This document shows, piece after piece, positions 23,879-32,224 of a stretch of DNA of 64,000 nucleotides. Both the position numbers and the translations under genes were made by a program. The notes below the pieces were generated by a model. The model made no database searches. It saw only the letters and a list, made by a program, of their open reading frames with translations, and was not told where the DNA came from. This stretch comes from an uncultured Clostridia bacterium (GTDB taxonomy: Bacteria; Bacillota; Clostridia; Monoglobales; Monoglobaceae), in assembly GCA_910580105.1 (NCBI GenBank), contig CAJTWN010000005.1, positions 45,251 to 109,250 of the forward strand, read 5' to 3'. Within the stretch, counting starts at the first letter, position 1. Each line of letters opens with the position of its first letter.

Positions 23879-25186
23879 TTGGATAACATGAACAATATCT
23901 GGGAAAATGTAAAATCCCAGTTGGAACAGGAGATTTCCACTGTGTCCTTTGACACGTGGATCCGACCGGTAAAACCGGTTGCTATTGATAATGTAAAATT
24001 TACCCTTTCTGTCAAGGCGGAGATCAACCGCGATATGCTGACGACCAAATTCCGCTCTTTGATCGAGAGCTGCATTGCATTTGCGGCCGGCCGTTCTTAC
24101 GAGCTTCATGTTATTGTGGAATCGGAGGATACCTCTGCATCTGTTGACCCAATCACCGAAGCAAATCATCTCAACGCTAAATATACCTTTGAAAATTTTG
24201 TTGTCGGCAATAACAACAACCTTGCCCATGCGGCTTCTCTTGCAGTTGCCGAGGCTCCTTCCAAGAAATACAACCCTCTGTTTTTATACGGCGGCAGCGG
24301 CCTGGGAAAAACCCATTTATTGCAGGCAATCGGAAACTATTTTGTCAGAAACTATCCGGAAAAAAAGGTACTCTATACCACCAGTGAAAAGTTCACTTAT
24401 GAACTGGTCACCGCCATCCGGGAGAAAACCAATCAGGCATTCCGCAACAAGCACCGGACGGTGGATCTTTTGCTGATGGACGACATTCAGTTTCTTGCCA
24501 CCAAAGAATTGGCGCAGGAAGAATTTTTCCATACATTCAACACTTTATACGAAGCCGGCAAGCAGATTGTTCTCACCTCGGACCGGCTTCCGTCAGAGAC
24601 GCCGCATCTGGAAGAACGCCTGAAAACCCGTTTTCAGATGGGTCTTTTGGCGGATGTACAGCCGCCGGATTATGAAACACGGCTGGCCATCCTCCGCTCC
24701 AAAATTGAGGAAGAATATTTCACCTTTGACGAAGAAATTGTGGAATATGTGGCAAATAATATCAAGTCCAATGTCCGTGACCTGGAAGGCGCCGTCAAAC
24801 GCATCCTCGCCTATGCCGGCATCGAGCGCACCAACACCATTTCCATGGAACTGGCGCAAAAGGCATTAAAGGAAATCCTTTCCACACTGCCCCAGCGCAA
24901 TATCACCATCGGCGTAATTATTGATGAGGTCGAGAAATACTATAACCTGCCCAAAGGTTCCCTTGTCACCAAACGCCGTTCCAACGACATTGCTTATCCG
25001 CGGCATATAGCCATGTATATTGCACGGGAGGTTTTGAATGAATCCTATCCCCGTATCGGCGATGAATTCAACCGGGACCACACCACCGTCATGACAGCTG
25101 TAAAGAAAATCAAAGCCAATCTCAGCGGTGACACCGAATTGCAGGACATCATCAAAGAATTGGTTGACAACATAAAAAAGAACTGA
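23879..25186 (+). CDS. dnaA: Chromosomal replication initiator protein DnaA
   Basis: A 435-residue AAA+ initiator that unwinds oriC. Domain I is residues ~1-80 (IWENVKSQLEQEISTVSFDT), with a short linker. The AAA+ core has Walker A GGSGLGKTHLLQAIGN near residue 140 and Walker B LLLMDDIQFL near 200. The DNA-binding domain IV includes the signature NRDHTTVMTAVKKI near 400. The start appears to be TTG at 23879: aaggag lies ten bases upstream, whereas the in-frame ATG at 23888 would be 19 bases away. It is followed by mnmE rather than the usual dnaN. Confidence 0.97.
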   Translation: MDNMNNIWENVKSQLEQEISTVSFDTWIRPVKPVAIDNVKFTLSVKAEINRDMLTTKFRSLIESCIAFAAGRSYELHVIVESEDTSASVDPITEANHLNAKYTFENFVVGNNNNLAHAASLAVAEAPSKKYNPLFLYGGSGLGKTHLLQAIGNYFVRNYPEKKVLYTTSEKFTYELVTAIREKTNQAFRNKHRTVDLLLMDDIQFLATKELAQEEFFHTFNTLYEAGKQIVLTSDRLPSETPHLEERLKTRFQMGLLADVQPPDYETRLAILRSKIEEEYFTFDEEIVEYVANNIKSNVRDLEGAVKRILAYAGIERTNTISMELAQKALKEILSTLPQRNITIGVIIDEVEKYYNLPKGSLVTKRRSNDIAYPRHIAMYIAREVLNESYPRIGDEFNRDHTTVMTAVKKIKANLSGDTELQDIIKELVDNIKKN

Positions 25187-25237
25187 CGCACGCATCTGTT
25201 CTTACATTTGAATATATATACTACATGACAAAAAAGG

Positions 25238-25262
25238 CGCCGTCGTTTAAGTTTCGACGGCG
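25238..25262. other. Perfect hairpin between dnaA and mnmE
   Basis: cgccgtcg-tttaagttt-cgacggcg. On the plus strand it is followed by tactttatcg, a poor T tract; on the minus strand by six T. It may attenuate dnaA-to-mnmE readthrough or be a terminator for antisense transcription. Confidence 0.5.
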
Positions 25263-25310
25263 TACTTTATCGTTATACAAAAATACATCAGATTGAGAAA
25301 GTGACCAGCC

Positions 25311-26708
25311 ATGAAATTACACGATACCATCACTGCCATCGCAACGCCCATCGGTTCGGGCGGCATTGCAATTCTGCGCATCAGCGGAACTGATGCGGAA
25401 TTCATCGTACAGAAAATTGTCCAAACCAAAAACAAAAAGCCGCTCTGTGCGCTGGAAAGCCACAAACTCACCCTATCTGACATCCATCTTCTGGGCGATC
25501 CTTCCGTTTTGATTGATGAGGCGCTGGTCGCCGTTATGCGTGCGCCCCATTCATACACAGGCGAAGATGTCGTGGAGATTAACTGTCATGGAGGATTTTT
25601 AGCCGCAGACCGGATACTTGAACAACTTATCAAAGCAGGGGCACGGCTGGCAGAAGCCGGCGAATTCACCCGCAGGGCTTTTATTAATGGAAAAACCGAC
25701 CTCACCGGTGCAGAAGCCACCATGGACATCATCCAGTCCCATTCCGGCCTCGGCCTTCAGAATGCCGCCGGAACCGCCGCCGGGAAACTGGCAAAAAAAA
25801 TTAACGGCCTGAGAGATGAAATTTTAGCCATTGCCGCACACATTTCTGCGGCAACCGATTATCCGGACGAAGTGGACGAGCCTGCATCGGGACAGGTATA
25901 TAATACCCTTGCCGGCATATTGCAAGATATGCAGCAGCTGATTGATGGATTTTCCACCGGACGGATGCTTAAAGACGGAATCCACACGGTAATTGTCGGC
26001 AAGCCCAATGTGGGAAAATCCTCGGTTTTAAACGCACTTGCCCGGGCAGAACGCGCAATCGTTACGGATATTCCCGGAACGACCAGAGACGTCATTGAAG
26101 AATATATTCAAATCCGCGGCGCATCCCTGCGTCTGCTGGATACAGCAGGCATCCGTGAAAATGCAGACGCCGTTGAACAAATCGGCATTGCACGGGCAAA
26201 GGAAAATATGCAGAAAGCAGACCTTTGTCTCTTTGTCATTGATGTCAGCGAAGGCATTTCAAAAGAAGACATAGCAATCGCAAAAGAATTGGACGGAAAA
26301 GAAATCATCCTGATTTTGAACAAGACAGATAAAGCAGGAGAAATTTCCCTTACCGAAGCTGAGAAATACCTGGGCATCCCCAAGGAAGATATCGTTAAAA
26401 CTGCAACCCCAAAGGATGCGCCGCCCATTGGCATTGAACAGCTGGAAGAACGGATTGCCCAAAAATTCCTTACCGGAAAATTCACCCCCGGCGAGGTATA
26501 CATCACCGGACAGCGCCAGAAAGATTCCCTGTGCAAAGGGGCGGATTCCATACGGCGGGCAATGGACAGCGCCGGAAACGCGATGCCCTACGACCTGTTG
26601 TTTATCGACCTGGAGGATGCGGCCGCCGCACTGGGCGAGATCACCGGCGAAACGGTTCAGGAAGAGATCATCGAACAGGTCTTCAGCCGTTTCTGCGTTG
26701 GCAAATAA
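25311..26708 (+). CDS. mnmE: tRNA modification GTPase MnmE
   Basis: A 465-residue GTPase that, with MnmG, installs the 5-carboxymethylaminomethyl (or related) group on wobble uridine 34. The N-terminal folate-binding domain begins DTITAIATPIGSGGIAILRI. The G domain has GKPNVGKSS near residue 230, DIPGTTRD, DTAGIRE near 276 and NKTD near 337. The C-terminus ends in the functional FCVGK motif. Its partner mnmG is not in the window, and mnmE is normally next to jag; here it follows dnaA. Confidence 0.97.
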   Translation: MKLHDTITAIATPIGSGGIAILRISGTDAEFIVQKIVQTKNKKPLCALESHKLTLSDIHLLGDPSVLIDEALVAVMRAPHSYTGEDVVEINCHGGFLAADRILEQLIKAGARLAEAGEFTRRAFINGKTDLTGAEATMDIIQSHSGLGLQNAAGTAAGKLAKKINGLRDEILAIAAHISAATDYPDEVDEPASGQVYNTLAGILQDMQQLIDGFSTGRMLKDGIHTVIVGKPNVGKSSVLNALARAERAIVTDIPGTTRDVIEEYIQIRGASLRLLDTAGIRENADAVEQIGIARAKENMQKADLCLFVIDVSEGISKEDIAIAKELDGKEIILILNKTDKAGEISLTEAEKYLGIPKEDIVKTATPKDAPPIGIEQLEERIAQKFLTGKFTPGEVYITGQRQKDSLCKGADSIRRAMDSAGNAMPYDLLFIDLEDAAAALGEITGETVQEEIIEQVFSRFCVGK

Positions 26709-26787
26709 AACTGAAAATCACGCTGCTGATTGACCGCTATATGGACAACTTATTTAAATTGTAAATCACAACAAGGAGGAAACACGC

Positions 26788-27789
26788 ATGGCAGACAGCT
26801 TTGACATCTCTTTTCAATTTGCGGAACAATATGTCCGCTTTTCCAAACCGGAATTTTTGCAGGTATATATCTACCTGCTTTATTACCATGCGAAAAATAA
26901 TATCCTCCCGGATGCCGGCACCATTGCCCGGGATCTGGGTCTTACAGAGAACAATGCACAGTTCATTTTGGAATATTGGGGCAGCCGGGGTGAACTGATA
27001 AAAAAAGACGGGCAATACAGCCTTCCCGATGGAAAGACAAATAATTATCCCGCCTCCCAAAGCCTGCAAAACCGGGATGCTGAACGCGCAAAACCCGGAT
27101 ATACTGCAAAGGAAATTTCCGCCGTTGCCAGTGCAAATCCACAAATTTCCCATCTGTTCAAGGAGGCTGAAAAAATTTATCAAAAGCCCCTGACCCCCTC
27201 TGTATTCGAAATGTTGTATTCTTTTATTGACTGGCTTGGCCTGCCGGTGGAAGTGGTTTTAATGCTGTTGACCTATGCTGCAAAGCATGACAAGCTGAAA
27301 GCGAAATACCTGACCAGCGTTGCAATGGACTGGGCAGACAAAGAAATCAATACATATGAAACGGCAGAATCCTATATTAAGGAACTGGAGGCCATCGACA
27401 GCGCCGAACATCAAATCCGCTGCATACTCGGCATCTATGACCGGGCACTCACCCAGACCGAGAAAAAATATATCCGCCGCTGGACAGAAGAACTGCATTC
27501 TCCAGCAGAATTGGTTGCCATTGCCTATGACCGGACGGTTGCCAACACAGGAAAACTCAGCTGGGCTTATATGAACAAAATGCTGGAAGCCTGGGCAGAC
27601 GACAATATCCGGACTTCTGAAGATCTGGAATCCCATGACCAGCATTACCGCCTGCAAAACCCTGTTTCCGAAAAGGGCGGCACAAATCGCAAGAAGAGCA
27701 GATTTAATAACTATAACGATACCAATACAACGGATTATGGCAAATTGGAAGAACAAATTCTGGACATGATGCTGGACGATTTAACTTAA
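26788..27789 (+). CDS. DnaD-like primosome protein
   Basis: A 333-residue replication-initiation protein of the DnaD/DnaB family of Bacillota. The N-terminal ~90 residues look like a winged helix (LQVYIYLLYYHAKNNI, AGTIARDLGLTENNAQFIL). Two DnaB_2 domains follow at about 125-200 and 205-275; the second ends in the YMNKMLEAWADDN signature. Such proteins remodel oriC DNA and help recruit the helicase loader. aaggagg lies eight bases before the ATG. It stands directly before a helicase-loader-like gene, which supports a role in replication. Confidence 0.88.
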   Translation: MADSFDISFQFAEQYVRFSKPEFLQVYIYLLYYHAKNNILPDAGTIARDLGLTENNAQFILEYWGSRGELIKKDGQYSLPDGKTNNYPASQSLQNRDAERAKPGYTAKEISAVASANPQISHLFKEAEKIYQKPLTPSVFEMLYSFIDWLGLPVEVVLMLLTYAAKHDKLKAKYLTSVAMDWADKEINTYETAESYIKELEAIDSAEHQIRCILGIYDRALTQTEKKYIRRWTEELHSPAELVAIAYDRTVANTGKLSWAYMNKMLEAWADDNIRTSEDLESHDQHYRLQNPVSEKGGTNRKKSRFNNYNDTNTTDYGKLEEQILDMMLDDLT

Positions 27790-27924
27790 GTTATTGCAAC
27801 AGACAAAAACATTTGGATATGATATATGGCCGCATCCGGTCCTTTGCTTATGACATTCCTCCTCCATCCTTCTGTCGTGCGGATGGAGCAAGAGAGGCAG
27901 GCATGACAGGAAATGGAGTTAAAC

Positions 27925-28905
27925 ATGGAATCAGCCTACACGCTGGCAAACCGCGAACTAACTGAAATCCGCGAGCAAAACCGCGCCGAACAGCGGCGGC
28001 GGACGGATGAAATTATCGGTCTTGCGCCGGAATATCTGGAAATTGAACGGGAGCTTGCCCGGGGCGGAACGGCACTGCTGCGCTGTGTCCTCAACAAAAC
28101 AGCAGACATTTCTAAAATCCGTGCGCATATTGAAAAAATGCAGAAGAAAAAGGCAGACCTTTTACAACGTCTTGGCAAATCGGCGGATTATCTGGACGAT
28201 CTTTTCCACTGTGAACTTTGCCGTGACACCGGCTTTGATGAAGAGGGGCACCGGTGCAGCTGCCTTAAAAACCTTATTCTTAAATATGTAAGCGCCAATG
28301 CCAATCTGACGCCATACATGAAGGAGCAGACGTTTGAGAATTTTGACTATTTCCTCTTCTCTTCCCAGCCCAATGACCGCGGAAGAAATCCCTTAAAATA
28401 CATGCAGGCAGCCCATGACAGGGCACTTCGTTTCGCCGAAACCTTCGACGAAACCCATGAAAATCTTCTGCTGATCGGAAACGCCGGGACCGGAAAGACC
28501 TTCCTTTCCAGCTGTATCGCAAATTACGCATTAAAGCGGCAAAAAACCGTATATTATCAAACTGCCTTCAAACTCTTTGAATGTTTTGAAAATGTTAAGT
28601 TTGGAAAACTAAATGCAGAAGATGCGGAACAGGCTGATACCATTATCCGCTATGTATATGATACCGACCTGTTGATTATCGACGATTTGGGAACCGAATT
28701 CGTCACACAATATACCGCTGCCACTTTGTTCGATATTGTCAACACCCGTATGCTGCAAAATAAAAGTACAATTATTTCAACCAATCTCAGTTTGCAGGGG
28801 TTGGAAGATACCTACAGCGCACGTTTTACCTCCCGTATTACCGGCGCTTATCAGGTCTTGTCCTTTATCGGCAAGGATCTTCGCAGGATAAAATTCAGCA
28901 ATTAG
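27925..28905 (+). CDS. DnaI/DnaC-like helicase loader ATPase
   Basis: A 326-residue AAA+ ATPase of the DnaC/DnaI group that loads the replicative helicase. The N-terminal half has a coiled-coil stretch and a Cys cluster (CELCRDTGFDEEGHRCSC) that should bind zinc, as in DnaI. The ATPase has Walker A GNAGTGKTFLSS near residue 190, Walker B LLIIDDLGTE near 250 and the sensor-1 strand STIISTNLS near 285. GGAG lies six bases before the ATG at 27925; an ATG four codons earlier has a poorer site. It forms a probable operon with the DnaD-like gene. Confidence 0.9.
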   Translation: MESAYTLANRELTEIREQNRAEQRRRTDEIIGLAPEYLEIERELARGGTALLRCVLNKTADISKIRAHIEKMQKKKADLLQRLGKSADYLDDLFHCELCRDTGFDEEGHRCSCLKNLILKYVSANANLTPYMKEQTFENFDYFLFSSQPNDRGRNPLKYMQAAHDRALRFAETFDETHENLLLIGNAGTGKTFLSSCIANYALKRQKTVYYQTAFKLFECFENVKFGKLNAEDAEQADTIIRYVYDTDLLIIDDLGTEFVTQYTAATLFDIVNTRMLQNKSTIISTNLSLQGLEDTYSARFTSRITGAYQVLSFIGKDLRRIKFSN

Positions 28906-28920
28906 AGGGGGAGAATGAGG

Positions 28921-29574
28921 ATGGATACATTTATTGGGGGTCTTGCTTCTATTTTATTTTTTACGGCAGCTTATGCTATCATCTGTAAAATTTTGTCTGA
29001 ACTTCATTTATTTAAAGATGAAACCTTGATAAAAGACTTTGCACAAACCGGATTCCTTGTGGTCGTCATCGGGCTGTTCTATGGCACATTTCTGGCCTTT
29101 ATGCGAAACACCAGCTATGATACCACCAATTTTTTTGATCTCGAAAAGGTCTTTGGCATCCAGGAGATACCAAACTTCCTCTTTCTGACCAAAATTTTCG
29201 GCAAACTCCTCTTCGGTCAAACACTCCTCATGGGATTCGTTTTGGCTTTTCTCTACAGCAATCTGCTGATATGGTTTCTGAAAAAAACGCTGGAACTTTA
29301 TTTTTCCGCATCCGATGTACAAAACCTCCTTTGGCTTACTTTCTGCCTGCCCGGATTTATCCTGCTTTATATGCCAAATGGAGCATCTTTTTTCCTTGCA
29401 GCCGTTGTCATTTTTATTTATTTAATTCTGAAACGGATACGCATCGGAAAAGAGCCGCAAAAAACACCGGTATTTCTTCAGAACAGAGGAATCTTTTATT
29501 CCCTCTTTGTCCTGCTGCTCCTTTGCAATTTCATATGGATGTTTAACCACTTTATCTCAGGAGGTGCCGCATGA
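28921..29574 (+). CDS. Hypothetical polytopic membrane protein
   Basis: A 217-residue protein with about five to six membrane segments: residues ~3-23, 43-63, ~95-125, 145-175 and 193-212. No family is recognised. The ATG at 28921 has GGAG eight bases upstream; an ATG two codons earlier is too close to it. It overlaps the next gene by four bases (ATGA), so the two are translationally coupled and probably work together, for instance in membrane-linked glycan assembly. Confidence 0.75.
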   Translation: MDTFIGGLASILFFTAAYAIICKILSELHLFKDETLIKDFAQTGFLVVVIGLFYGTFLAFMRNTSYDTTNFFDLEKVFGIQEIPNFLFLTKIFGKLLFGQTLLMGFVLAFLYSNLLIWFLKKTLELYFSASDVQNLLWLTFCLPGFILLYMPNGASFFLAAVVIFIYLILKRIRIGKEPQKTPVFLQNRGIFYSLFVLLLLCNFIWMFNHFISGGAA

Positions 29575-30695
29575 TACAGCTGACAAAACAACCAACGCTG
29601 AAAAAACACGGGCAAATTTTCTGCGGTGCGGTGGCCAGCCGCCTGCTCCTTCTATTGCTTGGTTTTATTATGCTGAAAATTACCAATAACAGCCGCTCCC
29701 TTGCTGCAATTTTCTCCACAGCAAGCGATACGCCGCACTATCTTTATCTTGCAGAGAATTGGTATGCAACAACCGGCGACAAAGCAAATCTGCTGGTCTT
29801 TTATCCCCTCTATCCACTTCTTATCAAAATTGTACATTTCTTTGTCCGGAACTATACCTTCGCCGGCCTGCTTATTTCCTACATCTGTTTTGGTGTTGCA
29901 TCCTGCTACCTCTATGACCTTCTGCGGCTGGACTATGATAAGCCGCGCAGCATTGACGGATTGATAGCGTTCTGGCTTTTCCCCTTCGGTTTTTTCTATA
30001 TGGCAGTCTTCACCGAAAGCCTGTTTGTCATGCTGACAGTGATGGCGCTGTATTATACCAGGAAGCACAATTGGCTTGCCGTCGGTATAACCGGCCTGCT
30101 GGCAGCAGCTACCAGAACACAGGGTATTTTGGTTCTCGTTCCTGCGGTAATTGAAATCATTTATGCTGCAAGAGAACGTTTTCTCCAAAAAGAAAAATGG
30201 TTTTCACCTTCCATGCTCTATATACTGCTCATTCCCGTTGGATATTTATCCTATCTGATACTGAACAAAATCTATGGCGGCAGTTTTACCAAATTCCTGG
30301 AATACCAGTCCGCTGCTCCATGGTATAACTCGGCACAGTGGATTGGGAACAACATCACCCAGCAGGTCGGTATGGCAAAGGATCATTTTTATCTGTCGCT
30401 CATCATCTACTGGCCTGAGATACTCTTGTTCTTTGTCGCGGCAGGAATCATTTTTTATGGAATAAAACACAGGGCAAACAGTCTTTATCTTGCCTATCTT
30501 GGCGTTTATACCGCAACATCGTATCTCCACGGCTGGCTGATCAGCGGTCCCCGGTATTTCATGGCCTGTGCCGCCGTCTATCTTATTTTTGCAGAAATAA
30601 AAAATGAATCCGCCCGCCGTTTTATCCTGTTTATGCTTGCCCTGTGGCTTATGCTGTTCAACTACCTCTGGTTTTCGGGACAGGCCATTATGTAA
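29571..30695 (+). CDS. PIG-V-like GT-C mannosyltransferase family membrane protein
   Basis: A 374-residue integral membrane protein with about nine to ten hydrophobic segments. It resembles the bacterial PIG-V-like GT-C glycosyltransferases. The first outer loop has the acidic motif SDTPHYLYLAENWY near residue 55, followed by FYPLYPLLIK, FWLFPFGFFYMAVFTESLF and AAATRTQGILVLVPA. The expected donor is a polyprenyl-phosphate sugar, with the acceptor unknown. It is coupled by ATGA overlap to the preceding membrane protein. Confidence 0.8.
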   Translation: MIQLTKQPTLKKHGQIFCGAVASRLLLLLLGFIMLKITNNSRSLAAIFSTASDTPHYLYLAENWYATTGDKANLLVFYPLYPLLIKIVHFFVRNYTFAGLLISYICFGVASCYLYDLLRLDYDKPRSIDGLIAFWLFPFGFFYMAVFTESLFVMLTVMALYYTRKHNWLAVGITGLLAAATRTQGILVLVPAVIEIIYAARERFLQKEKWFSPSMLYILLIPVGYLSYLILNKIYGGSFTKFLEYQSAAPWYNSAQWIGNNITQQVGMAKDHFYLSLIIYWPEILLFFVAAGIIFYGIKHRANSLYLAYLGVYTATSYLHGWLISGPRYFMACAAVYLIFAEIKNESARRFILFMLALWLMLFNYLWFSGQAIM

Positions 30696-30740
30696 AATCA
30701 AGCATAACAATCATCTACGCAAAGGAATGAAAAAATCAGC

Positions 30741-31856
30741 ATGTGTAAAAACAAAATATTCCTATGGTTAAAAAAAGAAGCAGTTTTAATCACCGCATTC
30801 CTTTGCGCGCTTGTTTCCGCTTTTTTTGTTCCACCAACTTTGGCTTATCTTTCTTATATTGACATCCGGACCCTTTGCCTGCTGTTTTCCATGATGCTGG
30901 TCATCGCCAGCCTGAACGAATGCGGCTTGTTTTCTCTGCTTGCCCAAAAATTGCTGCAAGGCAAAAAACAAATGCGCGCACTCTCCTGCCTGCTTGTATT
31001 ACTGCCCTTCTTTTTTTCGATGTTTATCACCAATGACGTTGCACTGATTACCTTTGTTCCTTTTTCCATCTTCATCCTTACAGAAATCCACAAGGAAAAA
31101 TATTATATCCGTACATTGGTTCTTCAAACAATAGCCGCCAATCTCGGCAGTATGGCCACCCCATTCGGCAATCCGCAAAATCTTTTCCTTTTTACTAAGT
31201 ATGGGCTTTCCCTCTCCTTCTTTTTAACCACAATCGGGCCTTTTGTATTGGCAAGTCTTTTTCTTTTATTGCTTTGCATCCTTTTTATCCCAAACGAGAC
31301 CGTACAGATCCACTTTGCACAAGAAAACAGGATCAGCAAAAAAACAGATTTTGTCTTCTCTCTCCTTCTGTTTGGCTGCTGTATCATCAGCGTATTGCGT
31401 ATACTTCCATATTGGTTGACCTTTATTCTCATTCTCCTTTTTGTGTTGATCAGAAGTCCAAAACAGATAAAAGCGGTCGATTATAGTCTGCTTTTTACCT
31501 TTGTCTTTCTCTTTATTTTTTCCGGTAACATGGCACATATACCGGCAATCAATCAGCTTTTGCTGCAATGTATGCAGCATTCATCATTGCAGACTGCCAT
31601 ATGCAGCAGTCAGATGATCAGCAATGTCCCGGCGGCAATCCTGCTGTCTAATTTTACAACCAACGCTTCCCCATTGGTCATCGGCACCAACATCGGCGGT
31701 TTAGGAACCTTGATCGCATCCCTTGCCAGCCTAATTTCCTATAGATTTTATACCGCTATCCCATCCGCATCCCCCAGGCGTTATCTTCTAATATTTACCC
31801 TTTATAATCTTGGTTTTCTGTTTTTGCTGTTTCTCATGGCCATCATTCGCATATAA
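30741..31856 (+). CDS. SLC13/ArsB-type anion permease
   Basis: A 371-residue ion-transporter superfamily protein with about ten membrane segments. The inverted-repeat signature loops are visible: FITNDVALITFVPFSIF near residue 97, TPFGNPQNLFLF near 142, ISNVPAAILLSNF near 298 and IGTNIGGLGTLIASLASL near 317. These fit the CitMHS/SLC13/ArsB fold. Substrate cannot be assigned; dicarboxylate, citrate, sulfate or arsenite are all possible. The ribosome binding site is weak (aaagga 14 bases upstream). Confidence 0.82.
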   Translation: MCKNKIFLWLKKEAVLITAFLCALVSAFFVPPTLAYLSYIDIRTLCLLFSMMLVIASLNECGLFSLLAQKLLQGKKQMRALSCLLVLLPFFFSMFITNDVALITFVPFSIFILTEIHKEKYYIRTLVLQTIAANLGSMATPFGNPQNLFLFTKYGLSLSFFLTTIGPFVLASLFLLLLCILFIPNETVQIHFAQENRISKKTDFVFSLLLFGCCIISVLRILPYWLTFILILLFVLIRSPKQIKAVDYSLLFTFVFLFIFSGNMAHIPAINQLLLQCMQHSSLQTAICSSQMISNVPAAILLSNFTTNASPLVIGTNIGGLGTLIASLASLISYRFYTAIPSASPRRYLLIFTLYNLGFLFLLFLMAIIRI

Positions 31857-31975
31857 CTAAATTAAGATGTCCCCCGCCTCTAAGGCGGCGGGTGCCACTT
31901 AATTTTTTCAGCGGGAGATTGCACTCCCACTGAAAACGTTGAATGACGGGGCAAAGCCCCTGATTGAATACATAT
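31857..31975 (-). mobile_element. Probable IS200/IS605-type element relic with omega-RNA-like hairpins
   Basis: Read on the minus strand, three hairpins follow in order: ggggc/gcccc, cagtgggag/ctcccgctg, and cccgccgcc/ggcggg. The segment ends ggcgggggacatcttaattt just before the stop codon of the permease gene. This order resembles the right end of IS200/IS605 elements encoding TnpB-associated RNA. No tnpA or tnpB is present, so it would be a solo end or short non-autonomous copy. Confidence 0.45.
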
Positions 31976-31994
31976 TAAATTTTCTCTGTACACA

Positions 31995-32025
31995 AAAAAG
32001 ACACTTCTTTTTTAAAGTGTCTTTT
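31995..32025. terminator. Bidirectional terminator between convergent operons
   Basis: aaaagacactt and aagtgtctttt form a stem flanked by A/T runs on both strands, between the plus-strand permease and the minus-strand glycan operon. Confidence 0.8.
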
Positions 32026-32048
32026 AATGTCCAATCAACAAAACAATA

Positions 32049-32224
32049 TTATTCTTTTGGACTTTTTGCCAAATAATGATAAAACGCATCATCAGAGGCA
32101 TTAAAGGTAAAATAATTATAGGTATAATCCACCTGATTTAAACGGCGGATTCCCTCCAAAGAATGCCAAAAATCAACTTCTCTCGATTCATACTCCTGTT
32201 TTGCCGCAAGCTCAGATGTTTTTT
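32049..32224 (-). other. Frame-shifted C-terminal continuation of the last glycan-operon gene
   Basis: In the -1 frame relative to the gene at 32138-33541, an open stretch continues for about 55 codons from the A6 run (32219-32224) to a TAA at 32049-32051. It reads protein-like residues such as SREVDFWHSLEGIRRLNQVD and ends HYLAKSPKE. In the annotated frame the last ~24 residues look unnatural. The full-length protein probably ends at 32049. Confidence 0.6.

Noticed and set aside
25238..25262. Calling the dnaA-mnmE hairpin a plus-strand terminator
   Set aside because: The T tract is on the minus-strand side; on the plus strand only tactttatcg follows, so termination of dnaA there is doubtful.
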